From positions 1 to 33,258 of the forward strand of contig JAUILZ010000036.1 in NCBI GenBank assembly GCA_030432755.1: 33,258 nucleotides of DNA, read 5' to 3'. The notes under the pieces were generated by a model that worked only from the letters and a program-made list of their open reading frames with translations, ran no database searches and was not told the origin of the DNA. Shown in pieces: positions 8,705 to 17,119 of the stretch (its first letter is position 1; each line of letters begins with the position of its first letter). This DNA comes from Gammaproteobacteria bacterium (GTDB lineage Bacteria > Pseudomonadota > Gammaproteobacteria > Arenicellales > Poriferihabitantaceae). The translations under genes and the position numbers were made by a program.

Positions 8705-8785
8705 TTGACAGCGTATCGGAGATTGATGATAAATTAAACTATTGTTTATTTATATAAACATTCTTAACTTTCTGTTTATTTTCTG
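8705..8785. promoter_or_regulatory. Divergent control region with palindrome and TGTTTA repeats
   Basis: This stretch is markedly AT-rich against its surroundings. On the plus strand TTGACA (8705-8710) precedes GATAAA (8728-8733) at 17-base spacing, a plausible promoter for the desaturase-like gene. Just downstream lies the near-palindrome TGTTTATTTATATAAACA (8743-8760). A second TGTTTATT lies at 8773-8780, exactly 30 bases after the first (8743-8750). The arrangement suits a dimeric repressor such as the XRE protein encoded next door. The segment TCTTAACTTTCTGTTT (8762-8777) recurs almost unchanged upstream of the caiD-like gene. Confidence 0.55.
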
Positions 8786-8868
8786 ACGAATAGTGCGCAG
8801 GAATCCCTCGTTGCCACCCCTTCGTGCCCGGCGATACAACAGCCGGAACGAGAATCCGGAGGGGAACA

Positions 8869-9783
8869 ATGCAAACTCGGGCGCCATCCCGGTCCGTGGC
8901 CAGGCAAGTCGAATGGCGGACGCTCGCCCTGCTGGGCGCGAACTATCTCGCATGGCTGGCGCTGTTATGGCTGTATCCACTGTCGCCGGTGGCAGTGGTC
9001 GTCCTGCTCGGGCTCTGCCTGACGCTGCATCTTTCGCTGCAGCACGAATGCATCCACGGCCATCCCACGACCTCTACCCGGTTGAACGACCTGCTGGGAT
9101 TGCCGCCTCTCGCCCTGGTCTATCCCTACGGCGTCTACAAGGAAACCCATCTGCGCCATCACCGGGACGAGTTCATCACCATGCCCGGAATCGATCCGGA
9201 GAGTTATTTTTACACCGCCACGGAATGGCGCTCCATGACCACCCTCGGACGCGCGCTGGCCTGGGCCAACATGACCCTGCTCGGCAGGCTCCTCCTGAAC
9301 CCGTTGCGCGGAAGCCTCGCGATGTGCTGGCTTGGTTGGCGCCAACTACGCCACGGCAACGCCCGCCAGCGACTGACCTGGATCACTCACGTCGCGGGGA
9401 TCACGCTCGTCCTTTGGGTGGTCACCACGGTGTTCCTGGTGCCAGCCTGGGCCTACCTGCTCGGAGCCTATCTCGCCCATGCCCTGATCAGCCTGCGTGC
9501 TTTCTTCGAGCATCGAATGACCGACAGCCCGGAAGAACGTATTGTCGTGGTAGAGAGTTGTGGACTGTTTCGATTTTTATTTCTCAACAACAATTTTCAT
9601 GCCGTGCACCATCGCCATCCCGGGCTTCCCTGGTACCGGATCGCGCCGTTATACCGCGCCGAACAGCGAAGTATCCTGGAGCGCAACGGGGAATTTCATT
9701 TCAAGGGCTACGGCGACTGGTTGCGATACCTGGTAAGGCCGGTCGCCGCGCCCGTGCATCCAGCCCTGTTGCCGGCCCCTTGA
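8869..9783 (+). CDS. Membrane fatty acid desaturase-family (di-iron) protein
   Basis: 304 residues from ATG 8869, which has a strong ribosome site (GGAGGGG six bases upstream); an in-frame ATG at 8824 is rejected for lacking one. The three histidine boxes of integral-membrane di-iron oxygenases are intact: H59-E-C-I-H63-G-H65, H94-L-R-H97-H98, and H244-A-V-H247-H248. Hydrophobic segments precede the first box and lie around residues 170-210. The fold is shared by acyl-lipid desaturases, alkane hydroxylases and other O2-dependent membrane enzymes. It is divergent from the mttB unit and followed 37 bases later by a PhnD-like gene. An unusual substrate linked to quaternary amines is possible, but lipid desaturation cannot be excluded. 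Confidence 0.85.
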   Translation: MQTRAPSRSVARQVEWRTLALLGANYLAWLALLWLYPLSPVAVVVLLGLCLTLHLSLQHECIHGHPTTSTRLNDLLGLPPLALVYPYGVYKETHLRHHRDEFITMPGIDPESYFYTATEWRSMTTLGRALAWANMTLLGRLLLNPLRGSLAMCWLGWRQLRHGNARQRLTWITHVAGITLVLWVVTTVFLVPAWAYLLGAYLAHALISLRAFFEHRMTDSPEERIVVVESCGLFRFLFLNNNFHAVHHRHPGLPWYRIAPLYRAEQRSILERNGEFHFKGYGDWLRYLVRPVAAPVHPALLPAP

Positions 9784-9820
9784 TCCGCGCATTGCGCAGA
9801 CCCGCACCGGGTCCATCGGC

Positions 9821-10645
9821 ATGACCGTCAACGGAGGCCGCGGACCGGTCATCGTCTGCGGAATGTACGCGTTTTCCAGGCGCCTGCAAGACAGCTGGCG
9901 GGCGTTGTTTGACCAGTTGCCGCCCTTCCTGCCGGAATGCTTCGGAATGGCCGGGCCCGGGGTCACGGTCGAATTTCGACACGATGAAGCGGCGTACCGG
10001 GAACCGTCCTTGCTGCTCGGCCATACCTGCGGCTACCCCTACCTGAATACCTGGCGAGAGTCACATCGGCCGGTAGCGGTGGCGGAGTTCGACGTTCCCG
10101 GATCCCTTGGCAGCCGCTACCACAGCTGGCTCATCTGCCGGGCGGATGATCCCCGGGAGTCACTGGCCGACTTTCGCGGAAGCGTTGGCGCGATCAACAA
10201 CGAGGATTCCAACAGCGGAAAGAATGCGCTGCGTCATGCGGTGCGTCAGTACCACCATTGCGGGCAGTTCTTCCGCGAGGTCATCATCAGCGGAGGTCAT
10301 GTCGAGAGCATGACGCTCATCGCTTCCGGCGCCGTCGATCTCGCTGCCATCGACGCGATCACGTTTCACCATGCGCGCCGTGATTATCCGGAACGGGTGG
10401 AGGGACTGCGGATACTCGGCCGCACCGCGTCCAGCACCGCGCTGCCGTTTGTCCAGCACCGAACCGCGGCGCTTCCCGCCACCCGGCTATTCGAAGCGCT
10501 CAACGAGGCGCTCGAGAATATGCCGGCGGAGTCACGCAACAGCCTGGCCCTCAAGGCATTTCATTGCGTGCGTGACAGCGACTATGACGCGGTCGCATCA
10601 CTTAAGCGCGACGCGATCGCCGCCGGTTATCCGGAAATCCGGTAA
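9821..10645 (+). CDS. PhnD-like (type 2 periplasmic-binding fold) protein without signal peptide
   Basis: 274 residues resembling PhnD/SsuA/transferrin-type solute-binding proteins. It opens directly with a beta strand (VIVCGMYAF). The central DDPRESLADFRGSVGAINNEDSNSG segment is typical of the hinge and ligand loop, followed by GGHVESMTLIASGAVDLAAIDAITF. No signal peptide, lipobox or transmembrane segment is visible, and no ABC permease or ATPase is nearby. It is therefore unlikely to be a transport receptor; a cytosolic ligand-binding or even enzymatic role is more likely. It probably forms a transcription unit with the desaturase-like gene upstream. The start is not strongly supported by a ribosome site, but the fold leaves little room for a later one. 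Confidence 0.75.
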   Translation: MTVNGGRGPVIVCGMYAFSRRLQDSWRALFDQLPPFLPECFGMAGPGVTVEFRHDEAAYREPSLLLGHTCGYPYLNTWRESHRPVAVAEFDVPGSLGSRYHSWLICRADDPRESLADFRGSVGAINNEDSNSGKNALRHAVRQYHHCGQFFREVIISGGHVESMTLIASGAVDLAAIDAITFHHARRDYPERVEGLRILGRTASSTALPFVQHRTAALPATRLFEALNEALENMPAESRNSLALKAFHCVRDSDYDAVASLKRDAIAAGYPEIR

Positions 10646-11138
10646 CGGCGTTTTGTAACCAATTGTAACCAGGTGGATCATCGGCCCGTGGACACCGCGG
10701 CAAACGCCGCCAGGAACCTGCTCAACTTGTCGATCAAATTGTCCTTCAATTTTTCATAGCGAGGTCAATTGCTTAGCTCGAGGTGTTGACGGGCAAGCTG
10801 ATGCAGCTTGAAGTCGGGCAGGCCTGAATTCCGCACCACGAGATGTAGATCCGGATCGGATCGGCGGACGTTTTTCAATGACAGACGGCGCGTATGTACC
10901 TGAATTTTATAAGAATTTTTTTTGAAAAATCGTGAAAATTCACGCTTCGGACTGTTGAGCGCACCCCTGTCATTGGTTATGATCAGGTCTCGGTGGGACA
11001 GATCCGACACGCATAATAAGTTTGATAGTGATACAAGCCGGAGCAAGGATGCGCCGGACGATACCAAGAGCAGCGTTATAGCTGCCGGGTTTCCGGTCTG
11101 TCTGGGAAGGTGTTTGGAAGGGGAGAGAGATTATTACG
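10646..11138. other. AT-richer intergenic region of about 490 bases
   Basis: No convincing gene. Short frames on both strands (10765-11067 minus; 10922-11242 plus) have no recognisable protein features. Contents: a tandem 10-base repeat at 10653-10672; a weak stem AAATTG/CAATTT (10736-10741 and 10747-10752) followed by T's, possibly ending the upstream transcript; a poly-T tract near 10915-10923; and an inverted repeat CGTGAA-AA-TTCACG at 10931-10944 that could be an operator for the gene at 11139. The composition differs from the flanks. Confidence 0.45.
10653..10672. repeat. Tandem 10-base direct repeat
   Basis: TTGTAACCAA (10653-10662) is followed directly by TTGTAACCAG (10663-10672). One helical turn of spacing is typical of sites for tandem-binding regulators. 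It lies eight bases after the stop of the PhnD-like gene. Function unknown. Confidence 0.4.
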
Positions 11139-11753
11139 ATGGGAGTCAAAGACAACGCGTTTACGTGGTCGGAAGCGACGAACCGGGCTGTATACGGAGT
11201 CAACAGCTTTCACGCCAGGGGTTACCCGGTCAGGTCCTCTGACCTCGAATCACTCAACGAGGCCATCGGCCGCTGGGGCCAGTTCCTCCGCAACATTTTT
11301 CTCAATTCCAGCGTTGGCTACATCGCCGAGGAAAACCTCCAGAAGCTGTCGCTGGAGGACACGGAACTCTATCTCGACGTCAAGATCCAGTTGTCCCAGT
11401 GCATGGCCAATGTGCAGGACGACATCCTCGCCAACCGGCTGGAGATGATCTGCAACGAGATTCGCAAGAACAGCTACCGCTTCCTTTCCAACACCCTGCC
11501 CATGCTCAATGAGAACAGCCGGCAGATGGTGGAGAGCAAGCACCAGGCCGGCTTCCTGCGGACCGAATCCAGCCGCAACCTGACCACGGGCGGGCGCTTC
11601 AACAGCAGCGCGGAACAGGACTCCGACCTGGCGTCACGGCGGAAGAAGATCATGACCCAGGTGAATCGACAGCACCGGGATGTCATCCACAATCTCGCGC
11701 AGCTCAATCATAAGATTGGCGAGGAACTGTACTCGGACGAGTTCGAGCTGTAG
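11139..11753 (+). CDS. Hypothetical protein, 204 residues, helix-rich
   Basis: I do not recognise a family. The protein is soluble, with long amphipathic helices: residues about 30-125 are rich in Leu, Glu and Asn with heptad-like spacing. A low-complexity polar linker (TTGGRFNSSAEQDSDLASRR) precedes a final helix ending in an acidic tail (EELYSDEFEL). No signal peptide, Cys pair or catalytic motif is seen. The ribosome site GGAAGGGGAGAG lies about nine bases before ATG 11139. It stands alone on the plus strand after a long AT-rich leader and before a convergent gene. Codon use looks like its neighbours. A structural or regulatory coiled-coil role is possible but unproven. Confidence 0.7.
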   Translation: MGVKDNAFTWSEATNRAVYGVNSFHARGYPVRSSDLESLNEAIGRWGQFLRNIFLNSSVGYIAEENLQKLSLEDTELYLDVKIQLSQCMANVQDDILANRLEMICNEIRKNSYRFLSNTLPMLNENSRQMVESKHQAGFLRTESSRNLTTGGRFNSSAEQDSDLASRRKKIMTQVNRQHRDVIHNLAQLNHKIGEELYSDEFEL

Positions 11754-11771
11754 CGCCGCCATTTTGAATGG

Positions 11772-11822
11772 ATCCCAGCCTACGCTGGGATTTCAAGACG
11801 AAACGCTAGCGAAAGCTGGCGT
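11772..11822. repeat. REP-like double hairpin, copy C
   Basis: First stem ATCCCAGC (11772-11779), loop CTAC, GCTGGGAT (11784-11791). Second stem ACGCTAGC (11803-11810), loop GAAA, GCTGGCGT (11815-11822) with one wobble pair. It lies between the convergent genes ending at 11753 and 11897 and shares its flanking words with copy A. Confidence 0.6.
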
Positions 11823-11896
11823 CCATGCTTCAGGGGGCGCGACTGACGCGTGTTTCTCCTGCCTCCTCCCCGGGAATTCCACCCACTCTTTGTCGG

Positions 11897-12952
11897 CTAT
11901 CCTTCCTGCTCTTCGCAAGCTTTCCTGAATAAACCCCTCGCTTCCGCTTCACTGATATCGGTGAGTTGCCCCATGGTGCGCCAGGTGGGCTCGACCGAAA
12001 CGCCGAGGTAGGTGTTTTCGGGGTCCGCCTGCTGATGCGTGGCGGCGAGAACCACGCTCTGGCAGAGGCGCATGCAGATCATCGCGTAGAGGGCGTCGAT
12101 CTCTTCCGGCAATAGCGGCATCTCCCGGTGATAGCCCGCGATGACCGCCGCGGCCGCGGCCAGCTGATCCGGAGCGTCCAGCATGGCATAGGTACAGGCG
12201 ATGGCCAGATCCGCCGCCAGCCAGCCATGCACCATGTCGCCGAAGTCGATCAACCCCGCGACCCGGGGCGCATCGTCACCTTCCAGTCTGACGACGATGT
12301 TGTTGTCGTTGGCATCGTTATGAATTGCGCCCATACGCAGGCTCGCCGACCGGGGTTCGATACGCGCCTGGAATCGCTCCGCAAGTCGCTCCACCAGGGC
12401 GCGTTTCTGCGCGTCCTCAACAGCGGGCAGGCATTCCGCTATTACCTCCGGCCCACGGGCCATGTCCCAGGGCAATGCCCGTTCCAGGCCCGGGTGGTGA
12501 AAACCGTCCAGCGCGCGATCGATGCGCGCGACGCAGGCGCCCAGGGAATGGAGCAAACCCTCTTTTCGCGGGGTCACCGCGGAGAAAAGTGTGCCCGGCA
12601 CCCAGCGGGTCAGTCGGCACCAGTAGCTGGCGCCATCCTCGCCGGTGATCCGTTCGCGGCTATTCCCCCGGTTGGAGCGCGGCACCGAGGGAAACACCAG
12701 GCCGTCCAGCGACGCCAGCCGGTCAAAAACCTCGCATTGGCAGTCAAGTAGAGACGGATCCTCGCGCGCGTTGCAGACCTTGAACATCCATTCACCGGCC
12801 ACGCCGTCCCGGTTGCCGGTGACCCGGAAATTGCGGTCGCGCTCGCCGTCCAGCGCCTTCAGGCCGCCTTCGATGCCCCAGAAATCGCGCAGCGTGGCGG
12901 CAGCCAGCTCCGGCGAAACCGCGGGAAGCTGGACGAAACTACCTCCCGTCAC
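11897..12952 (-). CDS. APH-family phosphotransferase (hydroxylysine-kinase-like)
   Basis: About 351 residues with the aminoglycoside/choline kinase fold. The catalytic loop is [12 protein letters not shown] near residue 210 (Asp base, Asn metal ligand) and the metal-binding motif is [12 protein letters not shown] near 232. The N-terminal [11 protein letters not shown] strand is typical of the hydroxylysine kinase/AGPHD1-like branch. The frame extends upstream to 13021, deep inside the next gene; I prefer the GTG at 12952, which has a GGAACG-like ribosome site and overlaps the choline dehydrogenase gene by 14 bases. Translational coupling to that oxidoreductase suggests it phosphorylates an amino-alcohol or hydroxy-amino acid from the same pathway. 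Substrate unknown. Confidence 0.82.
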   Translation of the reverse strand: MTGGSFVQLPAVSPELAAATLRDFWGIEGGLKALDGERDRNFRVTGNRDGVAGEWMFKVCNAREDPSLLDCQCEVFDRLASLDGLVFPSVPRSNRGNSRERITGEDGASYWCRLTRWVPGTLFSAVTPRKEGLLHSLGACVARIDRALDGFHHPGLERALPWDMARGPEVIAECLPAVEDAQKRALVERLAERFQARIEPRSASLRMGAIHNDANDNNIVVRLEGDDAPRVAGLIDFGDMVHGWLAADLAIACTYAMLDAPDQLAAAAAVIAGYHREMPLLPEEIDALYAMICMRLCQSVVLAATHQQADPENTYLGVSVEPTWRTMGQLTDISEAEARGLFRKACEEQEG

Positions 12953-14627
12953 TGGCGATGCGTTCCGGCGCGCCGTCGCGCTGGCGATCCCGCCAGTCTT
13001 CCGCCACGCCAACTGCGGCATCCGCCGGCGGCAGTGGCTCCCGGCCCAGGACCAGGTCCGCGGCGCGTTCCGCGGTCATGATGGTGGGAGCGTTGAGATT
13101 ACCGTTGGTGATCACCGGGAAGATCGAGGAATCCACCACCCGCAGGCCTTCGATTCCGCGCACCCGGGTCTCCGGATCCACCACCGCGAGATCGTCAGTA
13201 CCCATGCGGCAACTGCAGGACGGGTGATAGGCGCTCTCGACGTTTTCCCGCACCCAGGCGTCGATCTCGTCATCCGCCACGACTGAGCTGCCCGGCTGGA
13301 TCTCGTCGCCACGGTACGGATCCATGGCCGCCTGGGCGATGATCTCCCGCGACAGGTGGACGCTGCGCCTGAAGCCGACGACATCATCCTCGTGCGTCAG
13401 ATAGTTGAACAGGATTTCGGGCTTGTCCGCGGGGTCGGCGCTGCGCGCGCGGACATGCCCGCGGCTGCGTGGCTTGTTATGACCGACATGCAGCTGGAAA
13501 CCGTGACCGTCGAACGCGGCGCGCCCGTCGTATCGCATCGCGGCAGGCAGGAAATGATACTGGATGTCCGGCGCCTCGAGCCCGGCGCGGGAGCGAATGA
13601 AGCCACAGGACTCGAAGTGATTGGTGGCGCCGAGACCGCTTTTGAAGAACTGCCAGCGCGCGCCGATCAGGAACTTGCTGACGAGGCCGAGCCTGCCGTT
13701 GAGCGTGATCGGCTGGCGGCAACGATACTGGAAGTAGAACTCGAGGTGGTCCTGCAGGTTCTCGCCAACGCCGGGAAGATGATGCCGGGTCTCGATACCC
13801 GCCGCCTGCAGCACCTCGCCGGGCCCGATGCCGGACAGTTGGAGGAGATGCGGCGAACCCACCGAACCCGCGCTGAGGATCACCTCCCGCGCGCGCGCCT
13901 CGACCTTCGTTCCGCCAACCTCGTATTCCACCCCGCGCGCCGCCTTGCCGTCGAGGATCACGCGCCGGGTCAATGCGTTCGTCACCACTTTCAGGTTGGG
14001 CCGATTCATGGCGGGCCGCAGGTAGGCATTGGCGGTGGACCAGCGAACACCGTCCTTCACCGTCATGTGCATCGCGCCGAAGCCTTCCTGCTGCTGGCCG
14101 TTGTAGTCCGGCGTCATCGGGTAACCCGCTTCCTTGCCCGCGGCGATGAAGGCGCGGTAGAGCGGGTTCTGCATCTCGTTGCCGTTGCATACCGACAGCG
14201 GTCCGCCCTGCTCCCGGTAAGCATCGCGGCCGAATTTCCAGTCGTCGGCGCGGCGGAAATACGGCAGGCAGTTCTGGTATCCCCAGCCCGCGGCGCCGGC
14301 CGCCTCCCACTCGTCGAAGTCCCGCGCGTGACCACGGACGTAGACCATGCCATTGATGGAAGAGGATCCGCCGAGCACCTTCCCCCTCGGGCAATGCATG
14401 CGCCGCCCGCCAAGGCCGGGTTCCGGTTCGCTGTGGAACTGCCAGGCAAACTTCTCCGTGTTCATCGGGATGGAGAGCGCGGTGGGCATCTGGATGAAGA
14501 TGCTGCGATCCGAACCGCCGTACTCGAGCACCAGCACCCGGTTGGCAGGATCCGCGCTCAACCGGTTGGCGAGCACGCAGCCGGCGGATCCTGCGCCGAC
14601 GATGATGTAGTCAAAATTTTCAGACAT
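12939..14627 (-). CDS. betA: GMC-family oxidoreductase, choline dehydrogenase BetA-like
   Basis: 562 residues, the size of E. coli BetA. FAD motif [20 protein letters not shown] at the N-terminus; GMC signatures [18 protein letters not shown] and [16 protein letters not shown]. The active-site region [13 protein letters not shown] and the [10 protein letters not shown] segment supply the His and Asn expected for alcohol oxidation. Throughout, residues such as TEPEP-like [19 protein letters not shown] and IQYHFLP follow BetA closely, so choline to betaine aldehyde (and possibly on to glycine betaine) is the likely reaction, at the inner membrane face. No betaine aldehyde dehydrogenase (betB) or betI is adjacent. 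The C-terminal 25 residues run beyond the family core and overlap the kinase gene. Confidence 0.85.
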   Translation of the reverse strand: MSENFDYIIVGAGSAGCVLANRLSADPANRVLVLEYGGSDRSIFIQMPTALSIPMNTEKFAWQFHSEPEPGLGGRRMHCPRGKVLGGSSSINGMVYVRGHARDFDEWEAAGAAGWGYQNCLPYFRRADDWKFGRDAYREQGGPLSVCNGNEMQNPLYRAFIAAGKEAGYPMTPDYNGQQQEGFGAMHMTVKDGVRWSTANAYLRPAMNRPNLKVVTNALTRRVILDGKAARGVEYEVGGTKVEARAREVILSAGSVGSPHLLQLSGIGPGEVLQAAGIETRHHLPGVGENLQDHLEFYFQYRCRQPITLNGRLGLVSKFLIGARWQFFKSGLGATNHFESCGFIRSRAGLEAPDIQYHFLPAAMRYDGRAAFDGHGFQLHVGHNKPRSRGHVRARSADPADKPEILFNYLTHEDDVVGFRRSVHLSREIIAQAAMDPYRGDEIQPGSSVVADDEIDAWVRENVESAYHPSCSCRMGTDDLAVVDPETRVRGIEGLRVVDSSIFPVITNGNLNAPTIMTAERAADLVLGREPLPPADAAVGVAEDWRDRQRDGAPERIASDGR

Positions 14628-14653
14628 CTGGCTTCGATTCTTCGCGTCGGGAA

Positions 14654-15820
14654 TCAGATCCTGGACAACGCGTGATCCAGTTCCGCCTCGAGATCCTCCA
14701 CCGCCTCCACGCCCACGGACAGGCGGATCAGCGAATCGTCGATGCCGAGGTCCCTGCGCGTCTCCGGCGGCAGCGACGCATGGGTCATCACCGCCGGCAG
14801 TTCGATCAGGCTTTCGACGCCGCCGAGGCTTTCAGCGAGGGCGAACAGCTGGCAATGGGAGAGAAAGGTCTGCGCCTCTTCCAGCCCGCCTTTCAGAATC
14901 ATCGTCACCATGCCGCCGCCGGCGCGCATCTGCCGGCGCGCGAGCTCGACCTGGGGGTGGGATTCGAGCCACGGATAATGCACCCGCACCACTTTCGGAT
15001 GCTGTTCCAAAAACGTCGCGATACGCAGCGCGCTCTCACAGTGCTGGCGCATCCGCAGGGCCAGGGTCTTGAGCCCGCGTAGCGCGAGGAAGCTGTCGAA
15101 CGGACCCGGTACCGCGCCGGTGGAATTCTGCAGGAAGGCCAGGCGCTCGGCCAGTTCCTCGTTGTCCCCGACCACCACCGCCCCACCCACCATGTCGGAG
15201 TGGCCATTGAGATACTTGGTCACCGAGTGAAGAACGATGTCGAAGCCGAAGTCGAGCGGGTTCTGCACCCAGGGCGAGGCAAAGGTGTTGTCGCAGACCG
15301 TGAGCAGGTCATGCTCCCGCGCCACCGCCACCAGGGCCTCGAAATCCGCCAGCTTGAGCAGCGGATTGGTGGGCGACTCCACCCAGATCATGCGCGTTTC
15401 CGGTCGTACCGCGGCATGCAGCGCGTCGAGGTTGGCGAGGTCGACGAAACTGAACTGGAGGCCGGCGGAACGGCTGCGCACGCGGCTGAAGAGCCGGTTG
15501 CTGCCACCGTAGAGATCGTCCATGGCGACCACGTGGGCGCCCGAATCGAGGAGGTCCAGCAGCGTGGCGCTGGCGGCGACCCCGGAGGAAAAAGCGAACC
15601 CCCGGCTGCCATTCTCGAGGTCGGCGACACAACGTTCGAAGGCGGTTCTGGTGGGATTGCCCGAGCGGCTGTAGTCGTAGCCCCGATGCACCCCGGGCGC
15701 GGACTGCACATAGGTGGAGGTGGCGTAGATCGGCGTCATGATCGCGCCGGTTTCCGGGTCGGGTTCCTGGCCGGCGTGAATCGCGCGCGTGGCGAATCCG
15801 TGACGGGGCTGGTCGGGCAT
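14654..15820 (-). CDS. Cystathionine gamma-synthase/lyase-type PLP enzyme
   Basis: 388 residues from ATG 15820 ([17 protein letters not shown]), the usual start of the Cys/Met metabolism PLP family; an upstream in-frame extension to 15931 is unlike the family and rejected. Motifs: [11 protein letters not shown] (phosphate and substrate binding), [31 protein letters not shown] (Asp contacting the PLP nitrogen), and the Schiff-base Lys in [15 protein letters not shown]. The C-terminal [20 protein letters not shown] is typical of this group. Cystathionine gamma-synthase, gamma-lyase and beta-lyase cannot be separated reliably by eye. It lies 26 bases upstream of the betA-like start on the same strand, so co-transcription is possible, perhaps linking betaine-derived methyl groups with methionine metabolism. 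Confidence 0.87.
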   Translation of the reverse strand: MPDQPRHGFATRAIHAGQEPDPETGAIMTPIYATSTYVQSAPGVHRGYDYSRSGNPTRTAFERCVADLENGSRGFAFSSGVAASATLLDLLDSGAHVVAMDDLYGGSNRLFSRVRSRSAGLQFSFVDLANLDALHAAVRPETRMIWVESPTNPLLKLADFEALVAVAREHDLLTVCDNTFASPWVQNPLDFGFDIVLHSVTKYLNGHSDMVGGAVVVGDNEELAERLAFLQNSTGAVPGPFDSFLALRGLKTLALRMRQHCESALRIATFLEQHPKVVRVHYPWLESHPQVELARRQMRAGGGMVTMILKGGLEEAQTFLSHCQLFALAESLGGVESLIELPAVMTHASLPPETRRDLGIDDSLIRLSVGVEAVEDLEAELDHALSRI

Positions 15821-15951
15821 CGAAGTTCTCGCGCTGAAAGGCGCGAAGTGTAGCAACTGCCCTGTCCCCGGACCATCGTCCTGTCCGCAACGGGAACCAT
15901 TCGCCGACTCGCCCGTCTGAATCGGGGACAATCAACTAACAGGACAACACC

Positions 15952-16416
15952 ATGATCACGCGCAAGAAGTATTTTTCCCGGCTGGTTGCCGCGCTGCTGC
16001 TGGCGCTGCCGCTGGCGCCGGATGCCTTCGCCGCGAAGGATCCCGTCTACACCGCGTTTTTCTCAAACGAGGGCGCCGGCGGCTACGACGTCACCGCCTA
16101 CTTCTCTGAAAACAATGCGGTCAAGGGGAGCAAGGATTTCAGTACCGAGTACAACGGCGCGGAATGGCTGTTCGCCAGCCAGGAGAACCTGGATAAATTC
16201 CTCGCGGATCCGGAACAGTACGTTCCGCAATATGGCGGCTACTGCGCCTGGGCCGTCGCTCAGGGGGACACCGCCAAGGGCGACCCGGAACAGTGGACCG
16301 TACATAACGGCAAGCTATACCTGAACTACAACGCGGAAATCCAGGAGAAGTGGACGGCGGATCGGGACCAGCTTATCCAGGCGGCTGACGGTCACTGGCC
16401 AACGGTGCTCGATTAG
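15952..16416 (+). CDS. Secreted YHS domain protein
   Basis: 154 residues. A clear signal peptide (KKYFSRLVAALLLALPLAPDAFA, cleavage after residue 27 or so) directs it to the periplasm. The mature part has the YHS-domain pattern seen in small periplasmic proteins: GYDVTAYF, a conserved YNGAEWLFAS strand, LADPEQYVPQYGGYCAWAVAQG with a single Cys, then WTVHNGKLYLNYN. Members are often suspected of metal binding but the function is not established. An AGGA ribosome site lies seven bases upstream of ATG 15952. It is divergent from the PLP enzyme. Confidence 0.85.
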   Translation: MITRKKYFSRLVAALLLALPLAPDAFAAKDPVYTAFFSNEGAGGYDVTAYFSENNAVKGSKDFSTEYNGAEWLFASQENLDKFLADPEQYVPQYGGYCAWAVAQGDTAKGDPEQWTVHNGKLYLNYNAEIQEKWTADRDQLIQAADGHWPTVLD

Positions 16417-16503
16417 TATCGGTCACGATACATCCGCGCATGGTGATGGGCCGGTCTCGGATACAATGGCCGCACCGAAGCATCCGGCCCTGCCGAACCC
16501 GCC

Positions 16504-17001
16504 ATGCCAGACCAGGTCTTTACCCTGCGCCGGGGTGAACCCCGTGACATTGCCGCCCTCGCCGACTTCAACATCCGCATGGCACGGGAAACCGAGGACC
16601 TGCACCTCGATCCCGCGGTGATCACCGCCGGCGTCCGGGGCATGGTGGAGCATCCCGAGCGCGGCTTCTACCTGGTGGCGGAAACCGGAGATGACGGCGC
16701 GCGGTCGATTGCCGCCTCGCTCATGGTGACGACGGAATGGAGTGACTGGCGGAATGGTTCCATCTGGTGGATCCAGAGCGTGTATGTACTGCCGGAGTAT
16801 CGCCGCCTGGGACTCTATCGCAGGCTGTACGACAGGGTACGGGAACTCGCCGCCGCGGAACCGGATGTCTGCGGCTTCCGCCTCTACGTGGAAAAGGACA
16901 ACTCTACCGCCCAATCCACCTACCGGGCCCTCGGCATGCACGAGACGGAGTATCGGTTGTACGAGGAACTGGTGGAGGGGCTGCGCTTTACCGAAGATTA
17001 A
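16504..17001 (+). CDS. GNAT-family N-acetyltransferase
   Basis: 165 residues with the GNAT fold in order: N-terminal RRGEPRDIAALADFN, central IQSVYVLPEYRRLGLYRRLYDRV (acetyl-CoA pyrophosphate loop, here RRLGLYRRL instead of the textbook Q/RxxGxG/A), then GFRLYVEKDNSTAQSTYRALGM, where the Asn and Tyr match the usual positions. It transfers an acetyl group from acetyl-CoA to an unknown amine. A TACAAT -10-like hexamer is at 16462-16467, about 40 bases before the start, but without a good -35. Confidence 0.85.
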   Translation: MPDQVFTLRRGEPRDIAALADFNIRMARETEDLHLDPAVITAGVRGMVEHPERGFYLVAETGDDGARSIAASLMVTTEWSDWRNGSIWWIQSVYVLPEYRRLGLYRRLYDRVRELAAAEPDVCGFRLYVEKDNSTAQSTYRALGMHETEYRLYEELVEGLRFTED

Positions 17002-17061
17002 ATAAGAACTGTATCTTACTGATTATAAAGTCATTTACTTCTTTCGACTCGCGCAAACTTT

Positions 17062-17090
17062 TTGACTGTTTTCGGGCCCCGGCGTATAGT
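17062..17090 (+). promoter_or_regulatory. Sigma70-type promoter for the small gene at 17120
   Basis: TTGACT (17062-17067) and TATAGT (17085-17090) are separated by exactly 17 bases, each one mismatch from consensus. The predicted transcription start near 17097 leaves a leader of about 23 bases before ATG 17120. The 60 bases upstream are AT-rich. Confidence 0.65.
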
Positions 17091-17119
17091 GCGATAAGGA
17101 AGCACCCTTGGAGTCGCCC

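Noticed and set aside
6785..8737. 650-codon open frame on the plus strand opposite the mttB-like and XRE genes
   Set aside because: It is antisense to two genes with clear family motifs; its translation is rich in His, Arg and Val with no domain, as expected for a shadow frame in GC-rich DNA.
9821..10645. Phosphonate ABC transporter operon
   Set aside because: Only a PhnD-like protein is present; no signal peptide, permease, ATPase or C-P lyase genes.
10765..11067. 100-codon minus-strand frame in the AT-rich intergenic region
   Set aside because: No ribosome site or domain, and a sequence typical of chance translation.
13356..14675. 439-codon open frame opposite the betA-like gene
   Set aside because: Antisense shadow; no family features and composition dominated by Arg, Ala and Val.
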